A DNA stretch of 64,000 nt from Paraburkholderia silviterrae (GTDB lineage: Bacteria > Pseudomonadota > Gammaproteobacteria > Burkholderiales > Burkholderiaceae). The notes beneath the pieces are model-generated. The model searched no databases, had not been told where the DNA came from, and saw only the letters and a list, made by a program, of their open reading frames with translations. The stretch is taken from the NCBI RefSeq assembly GCF_004353915.1, contig NZ_SMRP01000021.1:1-64000 (forward strand), written 5' to 3'. Made by a program: the position numbers and the translations under genes. Of the stretch, positions 1 through 8,848 are shown piece after piece. Each line of letters opens with the position of its first letter. The stretch's first letter is position 1.

Positions 1-154
1 TTCTCGCGGCGGGCCTTCGCTGCCGGTACTGCAGGAAGCGAAGGGGGCGAATCTTAGCGCCCCTGCGTCTGCGCCGCAAGGGGTAGGCGAAAAAAATCCG
101 CCTGCGCTGAAACTGGCAGCCGCTCGCAGCCGCCAGCGCACACGGTGTCGCTAC

Positions 155-931
155 TTATTTGTTCTTGAAGACGGGTTTGCGCTTCTCCACGAAGGCCGCC
201 ATCCCTTCCTTCTGATCCTCCGTCGCAAAGAGCGAGTGGAACATCCGGCGCTCGAAGTGCACCCCCTCGGCGAGCGTCGTTTCGTACGCGCGATTTACCG
301 CCTCCTTGGCCATCATGACGGCGGGCAGCGAGTACTCGCTAATCGTCGTGGCCGCAGCGAGCGCTTCGTTCAGGAGATCCGCCGCAGGAATCACGCGCGA
401 GACCAAGCCCGCGCGCTCGGCTTCCGCCGCATCCATCATGCGAGCGGTCAGGCACAGATCCATGGCCTTTGCCTTCGACACCGCACGCGGCAGCCGCTGC
501 GTGCCACCCGCGCCGGGGATCACGCCCAGCTTGATTTCAGGCTGCCCAAACTTGGCAGTGTCCGCGGCAAGGATGATGTCGCACATCATCGCCAGTTCGC
601 AGCCACCGCCCAGAGCAAAGCCCGCGACGGCCGCAATGATCGGCTTGCGGATCGTGCGGATCGTCTCCCAGTTGCGCGTGATGTAGTCGCCCTTATAGAC
701 GTCCATGAAGCTGTAGGTCGCCATCATGCCGATGTCGGCGCCCGCCGCGAACGCTTTCTCGCTGCCTGTAATGACGATCGCGCCGATGCCCTCGTCGGCG
801 TCGAACGCCTTCAGCGCAGCGCCCAATTCGTCCATCAACGCGTCGTTCAGCGCGTTGAGCGCCTTCGGACGGTTCAACGTGATCAGGCCGACTTTGCCGC
901 GCGTCTCGACCAGGATGTTTTCGTACCCCAT
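155..931 (-). CDS. paaF: Enoyl-CoA hydratase PaaF (phenylacetate pathway)
   Basis: This is a 258-residue crotonase-family protein, the usual length for PaaF. It is predicted to hydrate 2,3-dehydroadipyl-CoA in the lower phenylacetyl-CoA pathway in the cytoplasm. The oxyanion-hole stretch FAAGADI is followed by GGGCEL and by QPEI...GVIPGAGGTQRL, so both catalytic glutamates of the hydratase family are present. The start was set at the ATG on 931 because GGAGG lies just upstream; longer frames have no such site. It is transcribed away from paaN, with a TetR-type palindrome between them. The enoyl-CoA hydratase call is firm; the substrate is inferred from the neighbours. Confidence 0.9.
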   Translation of the reverse strand: MGYENILVETRGKVGLITLNRPKALNALNDALMDELGAALKAFDADEGIGAIVITGSEKAFAAGADIGMMATYSFMDVYKGDYITRNWETIRTIRKPIIAAVAGFALGGGCELAMMCDIILAADTAKFGQPEIKLGVIPGAGGTQRLPRAVSKAKAMDLCLTARMMDAAEAERAGLVSRVIPAADLLNEALAAATTISEYSLPAVMMAKEAVNRAYETTLAEGVHFERRMFHSLFATEDQKEGMAAFVEKRKPVFKNK

Positions 932-1006
932 ACGTCCTCCTTCCATCAAAGAAAAGTCCCCAAAAAATTTTTCACGCCGAAGTTTGACTAATGCTAACAT
1001 TCACCA

Positions 1007-1020
1007 ACCAACCGGTCGGT
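1007..1020. promoter_or_regulatory. TetR-type palindrome, probable PaaR operator
   Basis: ACCAACCGGTCGGT is a 14-bp palindrome with a single mismatched pair, in the AT-rich gap between the divergent paaF and paaN genes. Burkholderiales commonly control paa genes with the TetR-family repressor PaaR, which responds to phenylacetyl-CoA. That link is known for the family and is inferred here. No paaR gene lies in this window. Confidence 0.6.
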
Positions 1021-1068
1021 CAATTAATTGACACGGGCCTCCTCCAACCTCTCAATCAACGTTGAGCC

Positions 1069-2769
1069 ATGACACATCCGTTGTTCGCCAAGCACGAAGC
1101 CATGCTGCAAAAAGCGCTTGCAGCCATCGAGACGCGCGGCTACTGGAGCCCGTTCGCCGAAATGCCGAGCCCCAAAGTGTACGGGGAATCGGCCACTGCA
1201 GACGGCGAAGCCGCGTTCAAAGCTCATCTGAATCGCACCTTCGAACTGGACCAGCCGGGCACCGGCGAAACCGTAGGCAGCGAGACCTCGCCGTTCGGCT
1301 TCGCGATCGGTGCGCGCTATCCGAAGTCGACGCCCGATCAACTCATCGAAGCCGCACAAACAGCACAACGCGACTGGCGCGCCGCCGGCCCAGAGGCGTG
1401 GGTGGGCGTGAGCCTCGAAATACTCGAGCGCCTGAACCGCGCGAGCTTCGAAATCGCCTTTAGCGTGATGCACACGACGGGGCAGGCCTTCATGATGGCC
1501 TTCCAGGCCGGCGGCCCGCACGCTCAGGACCGCGCGCTCGAAGCGCTCACCTACGCCTGGGACCAGCTGCGCCGCATTCCCGCCGACGCGCATTGGGAAA
1601 AGCCGCAAGGCAAGAACCCGCCGCTCGCGATGCAAAAGCGTTTTACCGTCGTGCCGCGCGGCACTGGTCTCGTGCTCGGCTGCTGCACGTTCCCGACCTG
1701 GAACGGCTACCCCGGCCTGTTCGCCGATCTGGCGACGGGCAACACTGTGATCGTCAAGCCGCACCCGGGCGCGATCCTGCCGCTCGCGGTCACCGTGCGC
1801 ATCGCGCGCGAAGTGCTGCGCGAAGCCGGCTTCGATCCGAACGTAGTCACGCTGCTTGCCACCGATCCCAACGACGGCGCGCTCGTTCAGCAACTCGCGC
1901 TGCGCCCGGAGATCAAGCTGATCGACTTCACCGGCAGCTCGCAGAACGGCGACTGGCTCGAACAGCATGCGCACCAGGCGCAGGTCTACACCGAGAAGGC
2001 CGGTGTGAATCAGATCGTGATCGATTCCGTGGCCGACCTGAAGGCCGCCGCGCGCAACATCGCCTTCTCGCTCTCGCTCTATTCGGGCCAGATGTGCACC
2101 GCGCCGCAGAATATCTATGTGCCGCGTGACGGTATTCAGACCGCCGATGGTCACGTTAGCTTCGAGGCCGTCGCACAGGCGATCGCAGGCGCCGTGCAGA
2201 AGTTCGTGTCCGATCCCGCCCGCGCCGTGGAAGTGCTCGGCGCGATCCAGAACGAAGGCGTTACGGCGCGCATCGACGAAGCACGCAAGTTGGGCACTGT
2301 GCTCGCCGACAGCCAGTCGCTCGAACACCCGCAATTCGCCGGCGCGCGCGTGCGCACGCCGCTCGTGCTCTCGCTCGACGCCGCGCGCGACGCGACCTCG
2401 TTCACGCGCGAATGGTTCGGCCCGATCTCGTTCGTGATCGCCACCGACTCGACCGCTCAGTCGCTTGAAATGGCTGGCGCAACCGCACGCGACCATGGCG
2501 CGCTCACGCTCTCGGTCTACAGCACCGACGACGTCGTGATCGAAGCCGCCCACGAAGCCGCGATCACCGGCGGCGTGGCACTTTCGATCAACCTCACGGG
2601 CGGCGTGTTCGTGAATCAGTCCGCGGCCTTTTCGGACTTCCACGGCACCGGCGCGAACCCGGCCGCGAACGCCGCGCTGGCCGATGCCGCGTTCGTCGCG
2701 AACCGCTTCCGTGTGGTTCAGAGCCGCGTTCATGTTGAACCGAAAGCGGCTCCGGTTGCAGTCGGCTGA
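1069..2769 (+). CDS. paaN: Phenylacetate degradation protein PaaN (aldehyde dehydrogenase family)
   Basis: This 566-residue aldehyde-dehydrogenase-superfamily protein is of the Burkholderia PaaN type. It is expected to oxidise the semialdehyde CoA-thioester formed after opening of the oxepin ring. The catalytic cysteine is seen at about residue 343 in SGQMCTAPQ. Unlike E. coli PaaZ (about 680 residues), it has no C-terminal MaoC-type hydratase domain, so ring cleavage needs a separate hydratase that is not in this window. The ATG at 1069 has only a weak ribosome site. It is the first gene of the paaNJGIK run. Confidence 0.88.
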   Translation: MTHPLFAKHEAMLQKALAAIETRGYWSPFAEMPSPKVYGESATADGEAAFKAHLNRTFELDQPGTGETVGSETSPFGFAIGARYPKSTPDQLIEAAQTAQRDWRAAGPEAWVGVSLEILERLNRASFEIAFSVMHTTGQAFMMAFQAGGPHAQDRALEALTYAWDQLRRIPADAHWEKPQGKNPPLAMQKRFTVVPRGTGLVLGCCTFPTWNGYPGLFADLATGNTVIVKPHPGAILPLAVTVRIAREVLREAGFDPNVVTLLATDPNDGALVQQLALRPEIKLIDFTGSSQNGDWLEQHAHQAQVYTEKAGVNQIVIDSVADLKAAARNIAFSLSLYSGQMCTAPQNIYVPRDGIQTADGHVSFEAVAQAIAGAVQKFVSDPARAVEVLGAIQNEGVTARIDEARKLGTVLADSQSLEHPQFAGARVRTPLVLSLDAARDATSFTREWFGPISFVIATDSTAQSLEMAGATARDHGALTLSVYSTDDVVIEAAHEAAITGGVALSINLTGGVFVNQSAAFSDFHGTGANPAANAALADAAFVANRFRVVQSRVHVEPKAAPVAVG

Positions 2770-2826
2770 ACGGTCTATGCCGTTTGGCCGAATGGCGCCC
2801 CACTCCCCGTCCCTCTAGCATGCAAG

Positions 2827-2852
2827 GCATGAGCGCACTTCCGCGCTCATGC
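2827..2852 (+). other. Intercistronic hairpin between paaN and paaJ
   Basis: A perfect 10-bp stem (GCATGAGCGC paired with GCGCTCATGC) has a 6-nt loop and ends about 15 nt before the paaJ start. No T-tract follows, so it is unlikely to be a terminator. It may mark an RNA-processing or stability site. Confidence 0.6.
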
Positions 2853-2866
2853 CGCAGGAATCCGAG

Positions 2867-4069
2867 ATGACCGAAGCCTATATCTGCGACGCGATTCGCA
2901 CTCCGTTTGGCCGCTACGGCGGCGCCTTGAAAGACGTGCGCGCCGACGACCTCGCCGCCGTGCCCATTCGTGCGCTCGTCGAGCGCAACCCCGGCGTGGA
3001 CTGGAGCGCGCTCGACGACGTGCTCTACGGTTGCGCCAACCAGGCCGGCGAAGACAACCGCAACGTTGCGCGCATGGCCGCGCTGCTCGCGGGGCTGCCC
3101 ACGGATGCGCCCGGCGGCACGCTCAACCGCCTGTGCGGCTCGGGCCTCGACGCCATCGGCAGCGCCGCGCGCGCCATCAAGGCCGGCGAAGCACGCCTGA
3201 TGATCGCGGGCGGTGTGGAAAGCATGACGCGCGCGCCGTTCGTGATGGGCAAAGCCGCATCGGCCTTTTCGCGCGACGCCGCCATCTATGACACCACCAT
3301 CGGCTGGCGCTTCGTGAACAAGCTGATGAAGCAGCAATACGGCGTCGATTCGATGCCCGAAACTGCGGAAAACGTCGCGGTCGAGTTCGACATCAGCCGC
3401 GCCGATCAGGACGCGTTCGCGCTGCGCAGTCAGCAGAAGGCAGCACGGGCGCAGAAAGACGGCACGCTCGCGCAGGAAATCGTCGCGGTCGAGATTGTGC
3501 AGAAGAAAGGCGATCCGGTACGCGTGACGCTCGACGAGCATCCGCGCGAGACGTCGCTCGAAGCGCTCGGCAAGCTCAAGGGCGTCGTCAAACCGGACGG
3601 CACCGTCACGGCCGGCAACGCATCGGGTGTCAACGACGGCGCCTGCGCCCTGCTGCTCGCGAATGAGGAAGCCGCGAGCCAGTATGGCCTGCGCCGCCGC
3701 GCGCGCGTGCTTGGCATGGCAACGGCCGGTGTTGCGCCGCGCATTATGGGCTTTGGCCCCGCGCCCGCCACGCAAAAGCTGCTCAAGCAACTGGGCATGA
3801 CGCTCGACCAGTTCGACGTCATCGAGCTCAATGAAGCGTTTGCGTCGCAAGGTCTCGCGGTGCTGCGCGCGCTCGGCATTGCCGACGACGACCCGCGTGT
3901 GAACCCGAATGGCGGCGCCATTGCGCTGGGCCACCCGCTTGGCGCATCGGGCGCGCGGCTCGTCACGACCGCGCTGCATCAGCTCGAGCGCACCCAGAGG
4001 CGCTACGCGCTTTGCACGATGTGTATCGGTGTCGGCCAGGGTATCGCGCTGGCGATCGAGCGCGTCTGA
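2867..4069 (+). CDS. paaJ: 3-oxoadipyl-CoA thiolase
   Basis: This 400-residue thiolase is predicted to cleave 3-oxoadipyl-CoA to succinyl-CoA and acetyl-CoA, the last step of the phenylacetate and beta-ketoadipate routes. The nucleophilic cysteine is Cys90 in NRLCGSGLDAI, the histidine is His356 in GHPLGASGARL, and the second cysteine is Cys386 in CIGVGQG. The start at 2867 is chosen because AGGA lies upstream and the protein then begins MTEAYICDAIRTP, as thiolases do. The name could equally be pcaF; the paa setting favours paaJ. Confidence 0.92.
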   Translation: MTEAYICDAIRTPFGRYGGALKDVRADDLAAVPIRALVERNPGVDWSALDDVLYGCANQAGEDNRNVARMAALLAGLPTDAPGGTLNRLCGSGLDAIGSAARAIKAGEARLMIAGGVESMTRAPFVMGKAASAFSRDAAIYDTTIGWRFVNKLMKQQYGVDSMPETAENVAVEFDISRADQDAFALRSQQKAARAQKDGTLAQEIVAVEIVQKKGDPVRVTLDEHPRETSLEALGKLKGVVKPDGTVTAGNASGVNDGACALLLANEEAASQYGLRRRARVLGMATAGVAPRIMGFGPAPATQKLLKQLGMTLDQFDVIELNEAFASQGLAVLRALGIADDDPRVNPNGGAIALGHPLGASGARLVTTALHQLERTQRRYALCTMCIGVGQGIALAIERV

Positions 4070-4138
4070 GCTGCAAGGAAAGGAACGGCGCGGTATCCGC
4101 TGGGCGAAGCGCCTGGTGCGGCCGACCGCGAAGCATGG

Positions 4139-4172
4139 GACCGCACTAAGCGCTAAAGCGCCAAGTGCGGTC
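4139..4172 (+). other. Intercistronic hairpin upstream of paaG
   Basis: A 9-bp outer stem (GACCGCACT with AGTGCGGTC) encloses a GCGC/GCGC inner stem with a TAAA loop. It ends 17 nt before the paaG start codon. No T-tract follows. It is the second hairpin of this kind in the operon. Confidence 0.6.
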
Positions 4173-4189
4173 GACACAGGAGACAACCG

Positions 4190-4981
4190 ATGCCCTACGA
4201 TGCGATCCGCGTCGAAATCGACACATCCACGCGCGTGGCCACGATCACGCTGAACCGCCCGGACAAGCTCAACAGCTTCACGCGCGCCATGCACCGCGAA
4301 CTCGCCGCGGCGCTCGACGAGGTCACCGCCGCCGGCGCGCGCGCACTCGTGCTCACCGGCGCGGGCCGCGGCTTCTGCGCTGGCCAGGATCTCGCCGACC
4401 TCGATTTCACGCCCGGCGCGATGACTGACCTCGGCGCGCTCATCGAAGAGCATTTCAACCCGCTGATCAAGCGCCTGCAAGCGCTGCCCATGCCCGTCAT
4501 CGCCGCCGTCAACGGCACTGCGGCCGGCGCGGGCGCGAATCTCGCGTTCGCCTGCGACCTCGTGCTCGCCGCGCGCTCCGCCAGCTTCATTCAGGCGTTC
4601 GTGAAGATCGGCCTCGTGCCCGACTCAGGCGGCACGTGGTTCCTGCCCAAGCGCGTTGGCATGGCGCGCGCGCTCGGCCTCGCCATGACGGGCGACAAGC
4701 TCGGCGCCGAAAAGGCCGAAAGCTGGGGCCTCGTCTGGCAGGTGACGGACGACGCCGAACTCGCCACGACGGCCGCGGCGCTCGCCCTGCAGCTCGCAAA
4801 GCAGCCCACACGCGCGATCGTCGCCACGCGCGAAGCGTTGCGCGCCTCGACAACGAACACGCTCGATCAGCAACTCGATCTCGAACGCGACCTGCAGCGC
4901 GAGTTGGGCGCGTCGCATGATTACGCCGAAGGCGTGCAGGCCTTCATCGAAAAACGCGCGCCGCGCTTCGAGGGGCGTTGA
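4190..4981 (+). CDS. paaG: 2-(1,2-epoxy-1,2-dihydrophenyl)acetyl-CoA isomerase
   Basis: This 263-residue crotonase-fold protein matches PaaG, which isomerises ring-1,2-epoxyphenylacetyl-CoA to the oxepin. FCAGQDLADL and NGTAAGAGANLAFACDL form the oxyanion hole. GLVPDSGGTW carries the aspartate typical of the isomerases in place of the hydratase glutamate. AGGAGA lies at the normal distance upstream. The stop codon is one base from the paaI start, so the two are probably translationally coupled. Confidence 0.92.
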   Translation: MPYDAIRVEIDTSTRVATITLNRPDKLNSFTRAMHRELAAALDEVTAAGARALVLTGAGRGFCAGQDLADLDFTPGAMTDLGALIEEHFNPLIKRLQALPMPVIAAVNGTAAGAGANLAFACDLVLAARSASFIQAFVKIGLVPDSGGTWFLPKRVGMARALGLAMTGDKLGAEKAESWGLVWQVTDDAELATTAAALALQLAKQPTRAIVATREALRASTTNTLDQQLDLERDLQRELGASHDYAEGVQAFIEKRAPRFEGR

Positions 4982-4982
4982 G

Positions 4983-5456
4983 ATGAACGCATCGATGTCC
5001 ACACAAGCCGCGGCGCTCGCCGACATGACGCCCGACGAACTCGCACGCGCCACGGCGCAAGCCATGTACGAGGCCGACGGCTGCAGTCGCGCGCTCGGCA
5101 TGGAGCTGCTCGAGGTGCGCGCGGGCTACGCGCGCCTGCGCATGGCCGTACGCCCCGAGTTCCTCAACGGCCACCAGATCTGCCACGGCGGCCTGATCTT
5201 CACGCTCGCCGACTCGACCTTCGCATTCGCCTGCAACACGTACAACGTGAACACCGTCGCAGCGGGCTGCTCGATCGAGTTCCTGCGGCCGGTTCAGCCC
5301 GATGACGTGCTCACCGCCGAAGCTGTCGAGCAGGTGCTTTCCGGGCGCAACGGCATTTACGACATCCGCGTGACGAACCGGGCAGGCGAAACCGTCGCCA
5401 TGTTCAGAGGCAAGTCCGCGCAGATTCGCGGCAACGTGATTCCCGTTGCGGACTAA
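4983..5456 (+). CDS. paaI: Hotdog-fold thioesterase PaaI
   Basis: This 157-residue hotdog-fold protein is predicted to hydrolyse dead-end phenylacetyl-CoA intermediates and free CoA. The family signature is seen in CHGGLIFTLADSTFAFACN, where the aspartate is catalytic. The start at 4983 lies one base after paaG and follows GAGGGGCG; an ATG at 4995 is an alternative. The N-terminus is about 15 residues longer than in E. coli PaaI. Confidence 0.9.
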   Translation: MNASMSTQAAALADMTPDELARATAQAMYEADGCSRALGMELLEVRAGYARLRMAVRPEFLNGHQICHGGLIFTLADSTFAFACNTYNVNTVAAGCSIEFLRPVQPDDVLTAEAVEQVLSGRNGIYDIRVTNRAGETVAMFRGKSAQIRGNVIPVAD

Positions 5457-5516
5457 CGCGGCGCGCCCCGATCCGCACGACCCGCATTCCATTAAGTGAA
5501 GTTTGAGGAGACATCG

Positions 5517-6815
5517 ATGACTACCCCGCTGCCGCTCGAGCCCATCGAAACGGCCAGCCGCGACGAACTCGCGGCGCTTCAGCTCGAACGGCTGAAATGG
5601 TCGCTCAATCATGCGTACGAGAATTCGCCCGTCTATCGCCGCAAGTTCGACGAAGCCGGCGTGCATCCGTCCGAACTGAAGTCGCTCGCCGACCTCGCGC
5701 GCTTCCCGTTCACGACCAAGAAGGACCTGCGCGACAACTATCCGTTCGGGATGTTCGCAGTGCCGCAGGACCAGATCTCGCGCATTCACGCGTCGTCGGG
5801 CACGACCGGCAAGCCGACCGTCGTGGCCTACACGGCGCGCGACATCGACACCTGGGCGAATCTCGTCGCACGCTCGGTGCGCGCGGCAGGCGCGCGGCGC
5901 GGCGACAAGGTGCACATCAGCTACGGTTACGGTCTCTTCACGGGTGGTCTTGGCGCGCACTACGGCGCGGAGCGCGCAGGTCTCACGGTAATTCCGTTCG
6001 GCGGCGGCCAGACCGAAAAGCAGGTTCAGCTGATCCAGGACTTCCGCCCCGACATCATCATGGTCACGCCGAGCTACATGCTCGCGATCGCCGACGAAAT
6101 GGAGCGTCAGGGCATCGATCCGGCCACGTGCTCGCTGCGCATCGGCATCTTCGGCGCGGAGCCGTGGACCAACGACATGCGCGCGGCCATCGAACAGCGC
6201 ATGGGCATCACGGCGGTCGACATCTACGGTCTGTCCGAAGTGATGGGCCCGGGTGTGGCTTCCGAGTGCGCGGAAACCAAGGACGGCCCGACGATCTGGG
6301 AAGACCACTTCTATCCCGAGATCATTAACCCGGAAACGGGCGAAGTGCTGCCCGACGGCGAGTTCGGCGAGCTGGTCTTCACCTCGCTCACGAAAGAGGC
6401 GTTGCCCATCGTCCGCTATCGCACGCGCGACCTCACGCGTCTGTTGCCCGGCACGGCGCGCACCATGCGCCGCATGGAAAAGATCACGGGCCGCTCGGAC
6501 GACATGCTCATCATCCGCGGCGTGAACGTGTTCCCCACGCAGATCGAGGAACTGTTGCTCAAGCAGCATGCGCTCGCGCCGCACTATCAGATCATCCTGA
6601 CCAAGGAAGGTCCGATGGACGTCATGACGCTCAACTGCGAGCCGTGCCCAGAAACCGCACCCGACTATGGCGCGCTCGACGCCGCGCGCAAGGCCCTCGC
6701 GTACGACATCAAGTCGCTGATCGGCGTGACTGCGCAGGTGAATGTGCTGGAGGTGAACGGCATCGAGCGGTCCGTCGGCAAGGCCAGGCGCGTGATCGAC
6801 AAGCGGCCGAAGTAA
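5517..6815 (+). CDS. paaK: Phenylacetate-CoA ligase
   Basis: This 432-residue adenylate-forming enzyme makes phenylacetyl-CoA from phenylacetate, ATP and CoA, the entry step of the pathway. The AMP-binding loop is HASSGTTGKPTVVAYT, followed by the YGLSE motif and the hinge region RTRDLTRLLPG. GAGGAG precedes the ATG at 5517. It is the last gene of the paa run, and a hairpin with a T-tract follows at 6901. The multicomponent oxygenase paaABCDE is not in the window, so the pathway is split between loci. Confidence 0.94.
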   Translation: MTTPLPLEPIETASRDELAALQLERLKWSLNHAYENSPVYRRKFDEAGVHPSELKSLADLARFPFTTKKDLRDNYPFGMFAVPQDQISRIHASSGTTGKPTVVAYTARDIDTWANLVARSVRAAGARRGDKVHISYGYGLFTGGLGAHYGAERAGLTVIPFGGGQTEKQVQLIQDFRPDIIMVTPSYMLAIADEMERQGIDPATCSLRIGIFGAEPWTNDMRAAIEQRMGITAVDIYGLSEVMGPGVASECAETKDGPTIWEDHFYPEIINPETGEVLPDGEFGELVFTSLTKEALPIVRYRTRDLTRLLPGTARTMRRMEKITGRSDDMLIIRGVNVFPTQIEELLLKQHALAPHYQIILTKEGPMDVMTLNCEPCPETAPDYGALDAARKALAYDIKSLIGVTAQVNVLEVNGIERSVGKARRVIDKRPK

Positions 6816-6900
6816 GCTGCCCCTGCGCGCGCTGCGCACAGGAAGTCGCGCACCCATCGTGCTGATTGCCCCCGCAAGAGGTCGATTGGCGCGCTAACGA

Positions 6901-6929
6901 AAAAGCCGGCAACAATGTGCCGGCTTTTT
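6901..6929. terminator. Bidirectional terminator between paaK and mltA
   Basis: An 11-bp perfect stem (AAAAGCCGGCA with TGCCGGCTTTT) has a 6-nt loop. The A- and T-runs on the two sides let it end transcription from both converging genes. Confidence 0.88.
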
Positions 6930-6954
6930 CACATGCGCACTTCCTGCGCGACGC

Positions 6955-8073
6955 TCAGGAGTTGGGGAACAGCAGCCACATGCGGCCGCCCTGCTTCATC
7001 TTGCCAGCCAGATCGCCGGCGTCGTCGCCGAGGCCCCAGAAGTAATCGGCGCGCACGCCGCCCTTGATCGCCGAACCCGTGTCCTGCGCGAACACGAGCC
7101 GGTTCAGCGGCGTGTTCGTGAGCGGACGCGTGGTCTGAAGAAAGACCGGCGTGCCAAGCGGAATCGACGACGGATCGACCGCAATCGAACGCTCCGGCGT
7201 GAGCGGCACGCCCAGCGCGCCAATCGGGCCGTCGGCGCCGCCTTGCGGTGCGCCTTCGGCCGACGGCATCTCGCGGAAGAACACGAAGCGCGGGTTGGTG
7301 TCGAGCAGCGCGTCGACGCGCGTCGGATTCGCGCGCGCCCATGCCTTGATGCCCTGCATGGTGGCCTGCGCGGGCGTGAGCTCGCCGCGATCGAGCAGCC
7401 AGCGGCCAATCGATTTGTAGGGCTGATTGTTGGTGCCGCCGAAGCCTACGCGCATCACGCTGCCGTCTTCCATGACGACGCGCCCCGACCCCTGCACTTG
7501 CAGGAAGAACGCCTCGATCGGGTCGTCGACCCAGACGAGCTCGTTGCCGTTCAGGATGCCCGCGCGCTCGAGTTGCGCGCGCGCCGGCAGCGCGGCGCCC
7601 GCGCGATATCCGGCAGGCCAGCGATACAGCGCCGTCTGATAGACGCCATGACGCGTGCGCGAGCCGCGCAGCAGCGGCTCGTAGTAGCCGGTCACGAGGC
7701 CGTCGAGCGTGCCGTCGTTGTTGGCGAATTGATAGGGCGTGAAGTACGTCTCGAAGAATGTGCGCGTGCCGGCGGCGTCGAGATCGTCGAGTTGCAAGGC
7801 CGCCGTGCAAGCGCGCTGCCAGCGCGGCTCGCGCGCGAGGCGCGAGCAGTTCTCGCGCAGCGCCGCGGTGGCGCCAATCAGCGAGTCGTCCTGCCAGCCC
7901 GGCACCTGCTGCCACGCAACCGGCGTGAGGCGCGCGGCGGCGATCTGCCCGGGCAGCGTGGGCGTGCCCTTGGGCGCTGTGGTGTGCACGTAGCTCGGGC
8001 CGCCGCACGCGGCGAGCAGCGCGGCCAGCGAAAGCGCGCCGAACCAGCCGCCAATCCGACTACTCAGCCGCAT
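6955..8073 (-). CDS. mltA: Membrane-bound lytic murein transglycosylase A
   Basis: This 372-residue lipoprotein is predicted to cleave peptidoglycan between MurNAc and GlcNAc with release of 1,6-anhydro products. The start at 8073 gives a lipoprotein signal with lipobox LAAC (Cys23), so the protein should sit in the outer membrane. The C-terminal 3D domain is seen in DTGSAIKGG and the following acidic residues. Longer upstream frames lack a signal peptide and were not used. The ribosome site is weak. Confidence 0.92.
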   Translation of the reverse strand: MRLSSRIGGWFGALSLAALLAACGGPSYVHTTAPKGTPTLPGQIAAARLTPVAWQQVPGWQDDSLIGATAALRENCSRLAREPRWQRACTAALQLDDLDAAGTRTFFETYFTPYQFANNDGTLDGLVTGYYEPLLRGSRTRHGVYQTALYRWPAGYRAGAALPARAQLERAGILNGNELVWVDDPIEAFFLQVQGSGRVVMEDGSVMRVGFGGTNNQPYKSIGRWLLDRGELTPAQATMQGIKAWARANPTRVDALLDTNPRFVFFREMPSAEGAPQGGADGPIGALGVPLTPERSIAVDPSSIPLGTPVFLQTTRPLTNTPLNRLVFAQDTGSAIKGGVRADYFWGLGDDAGDLAGKMKQGGRMWLLFPNS

Positions 8074-8275
8074 CGCTGCGCGTCTCGCGAAAAGGCGGCG
8101 CGCACGTTCACGCGCGGCAGTTAATCCCGGGATCACGCCAAAACGGCGGGCCGATTCCGGCGCACAATCTGACGCCAACGCGCTCGCCGGTGAGGGGGTC
8201 AACGCGGCTGTCACGCCAAGACCCCATTCGAGCCTCGAATGCCGCCTACAATCCTTGTTCTCGATGGATGCCACC

Positions 8276-8413
8276 ATGTCAGATCTGCTCGACGAATACC
8301 CGATGCTCATATTTGGGCTGGAAGCGCTGCTCGCGCTGTTCCTGTTGATTTTCATCGTTGTGTGGACCGCGTCAGGCAGGAAAAAGCGCGCCCCGCACGA
8401 CCAGCGTGACTAG
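8276..8413 (+). CDS. Small single-span membrane protein (45 residues)
   Basis: The reading frame encodes 45 residues: a short acidic N-terminus (MSDLLDEYP), one hydrophobic segment of about 22 residues (LEALLALFLLIFIVVW) and a basic tail ending RKKRAPHDQRD. This follows the positive-inside rule for one membrane span with the C-terminus in the cytoplasm. An in-frame ATG at 8264 would add four residues. It lies divergent from mltA, and a hairpin overlaps its stop codon. I do not recognise a family and no function can be given. It is supported by the clean membrane topology and the terminator-like hairpin. Confidence 0.55.
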   Translation: MSDLLDEYPMLIFGLEALLALFLLIFIVVWTASGRKKRAPHDQRD

Positions 8414-8440
8414 GGCCTGTTCCCGCTAATAACAGGCCCT
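8412..8440. terminator. Hairpin overlapping the small membrane protein stop
   Basis: A perfect 10-bp stem (AGGGCCTGTT with AACAGGCCCT) begins within the TAG stop at 8411-8413. No clear T-tract follows on either strand, so it may be a weak terminator or an mRNA 3' end structure between this gene and the converging apaG. Confidence 0.5.
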
Positions 8441-8473
8441 CGCCCCCGAATACGGGCAACGGTTCAAAGGGGT

Positions 8474-8848
8474 TCAGTGCAGCGTACGCGGCATGCGCAG
8501 GACGAACTCGGGCACGGGTGCCTCGAAGCGCTCAGCGTCCTCGGCCACGCAAAAGTACTCGCCGCGCATCGTGCCCACGGGCGTGGCGATCACGGCCCAG
8601 CTCGTGTACTCGAACTGCTCGCCCGGCTTCAGAAGCGGCTGGTGCCCGACAACGCCGAGCCCCTTGACTTCCTGTACGTGATTTTCGCTGTCGGTGATGA
8701 CCCAGTGCCGTGCGATGAGCTGGGCGCTCACCTGTCCGGTGTTGCGAATAGTCAGCGTGTACGCGAAGGCGTATTGCCTGCGCTCGGGGTCCGATTCTTC
8801 GGGCAGGTAGCGCACCTGCGAGGTCACGCTGAATTCGTACTGGCTCAT
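8474..8848 (-). CDS. apaG: ApaG protein (Co2+/Mg2+ efflux-associated)
   Basis: The 124-residue length is exactly that of ApaG. The family motif GLGVVGHQPLLKPGE is present in a fibronectin-type beta-sandwich fold. The biochemical role is poorly defined; older work links it to metal efflux and Ap4A metabolism. The ATG at 8848 begins MSQYEFSV. In this family of bacteria it commonly sits beside rpe, as here. Confidence 0.93.
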   Translation of the reverse strand: MSQYEFSVTSQVRYLPEESDPERRQYAFAYTLTIRNTGQVSAQLIARHWVITDSENHVQEVKGLGVVGHQPLLKPGEQFEYTSWAVIATPVGTMRGEYFCVAEDAERFEAPVPEFVLRMPRTLH

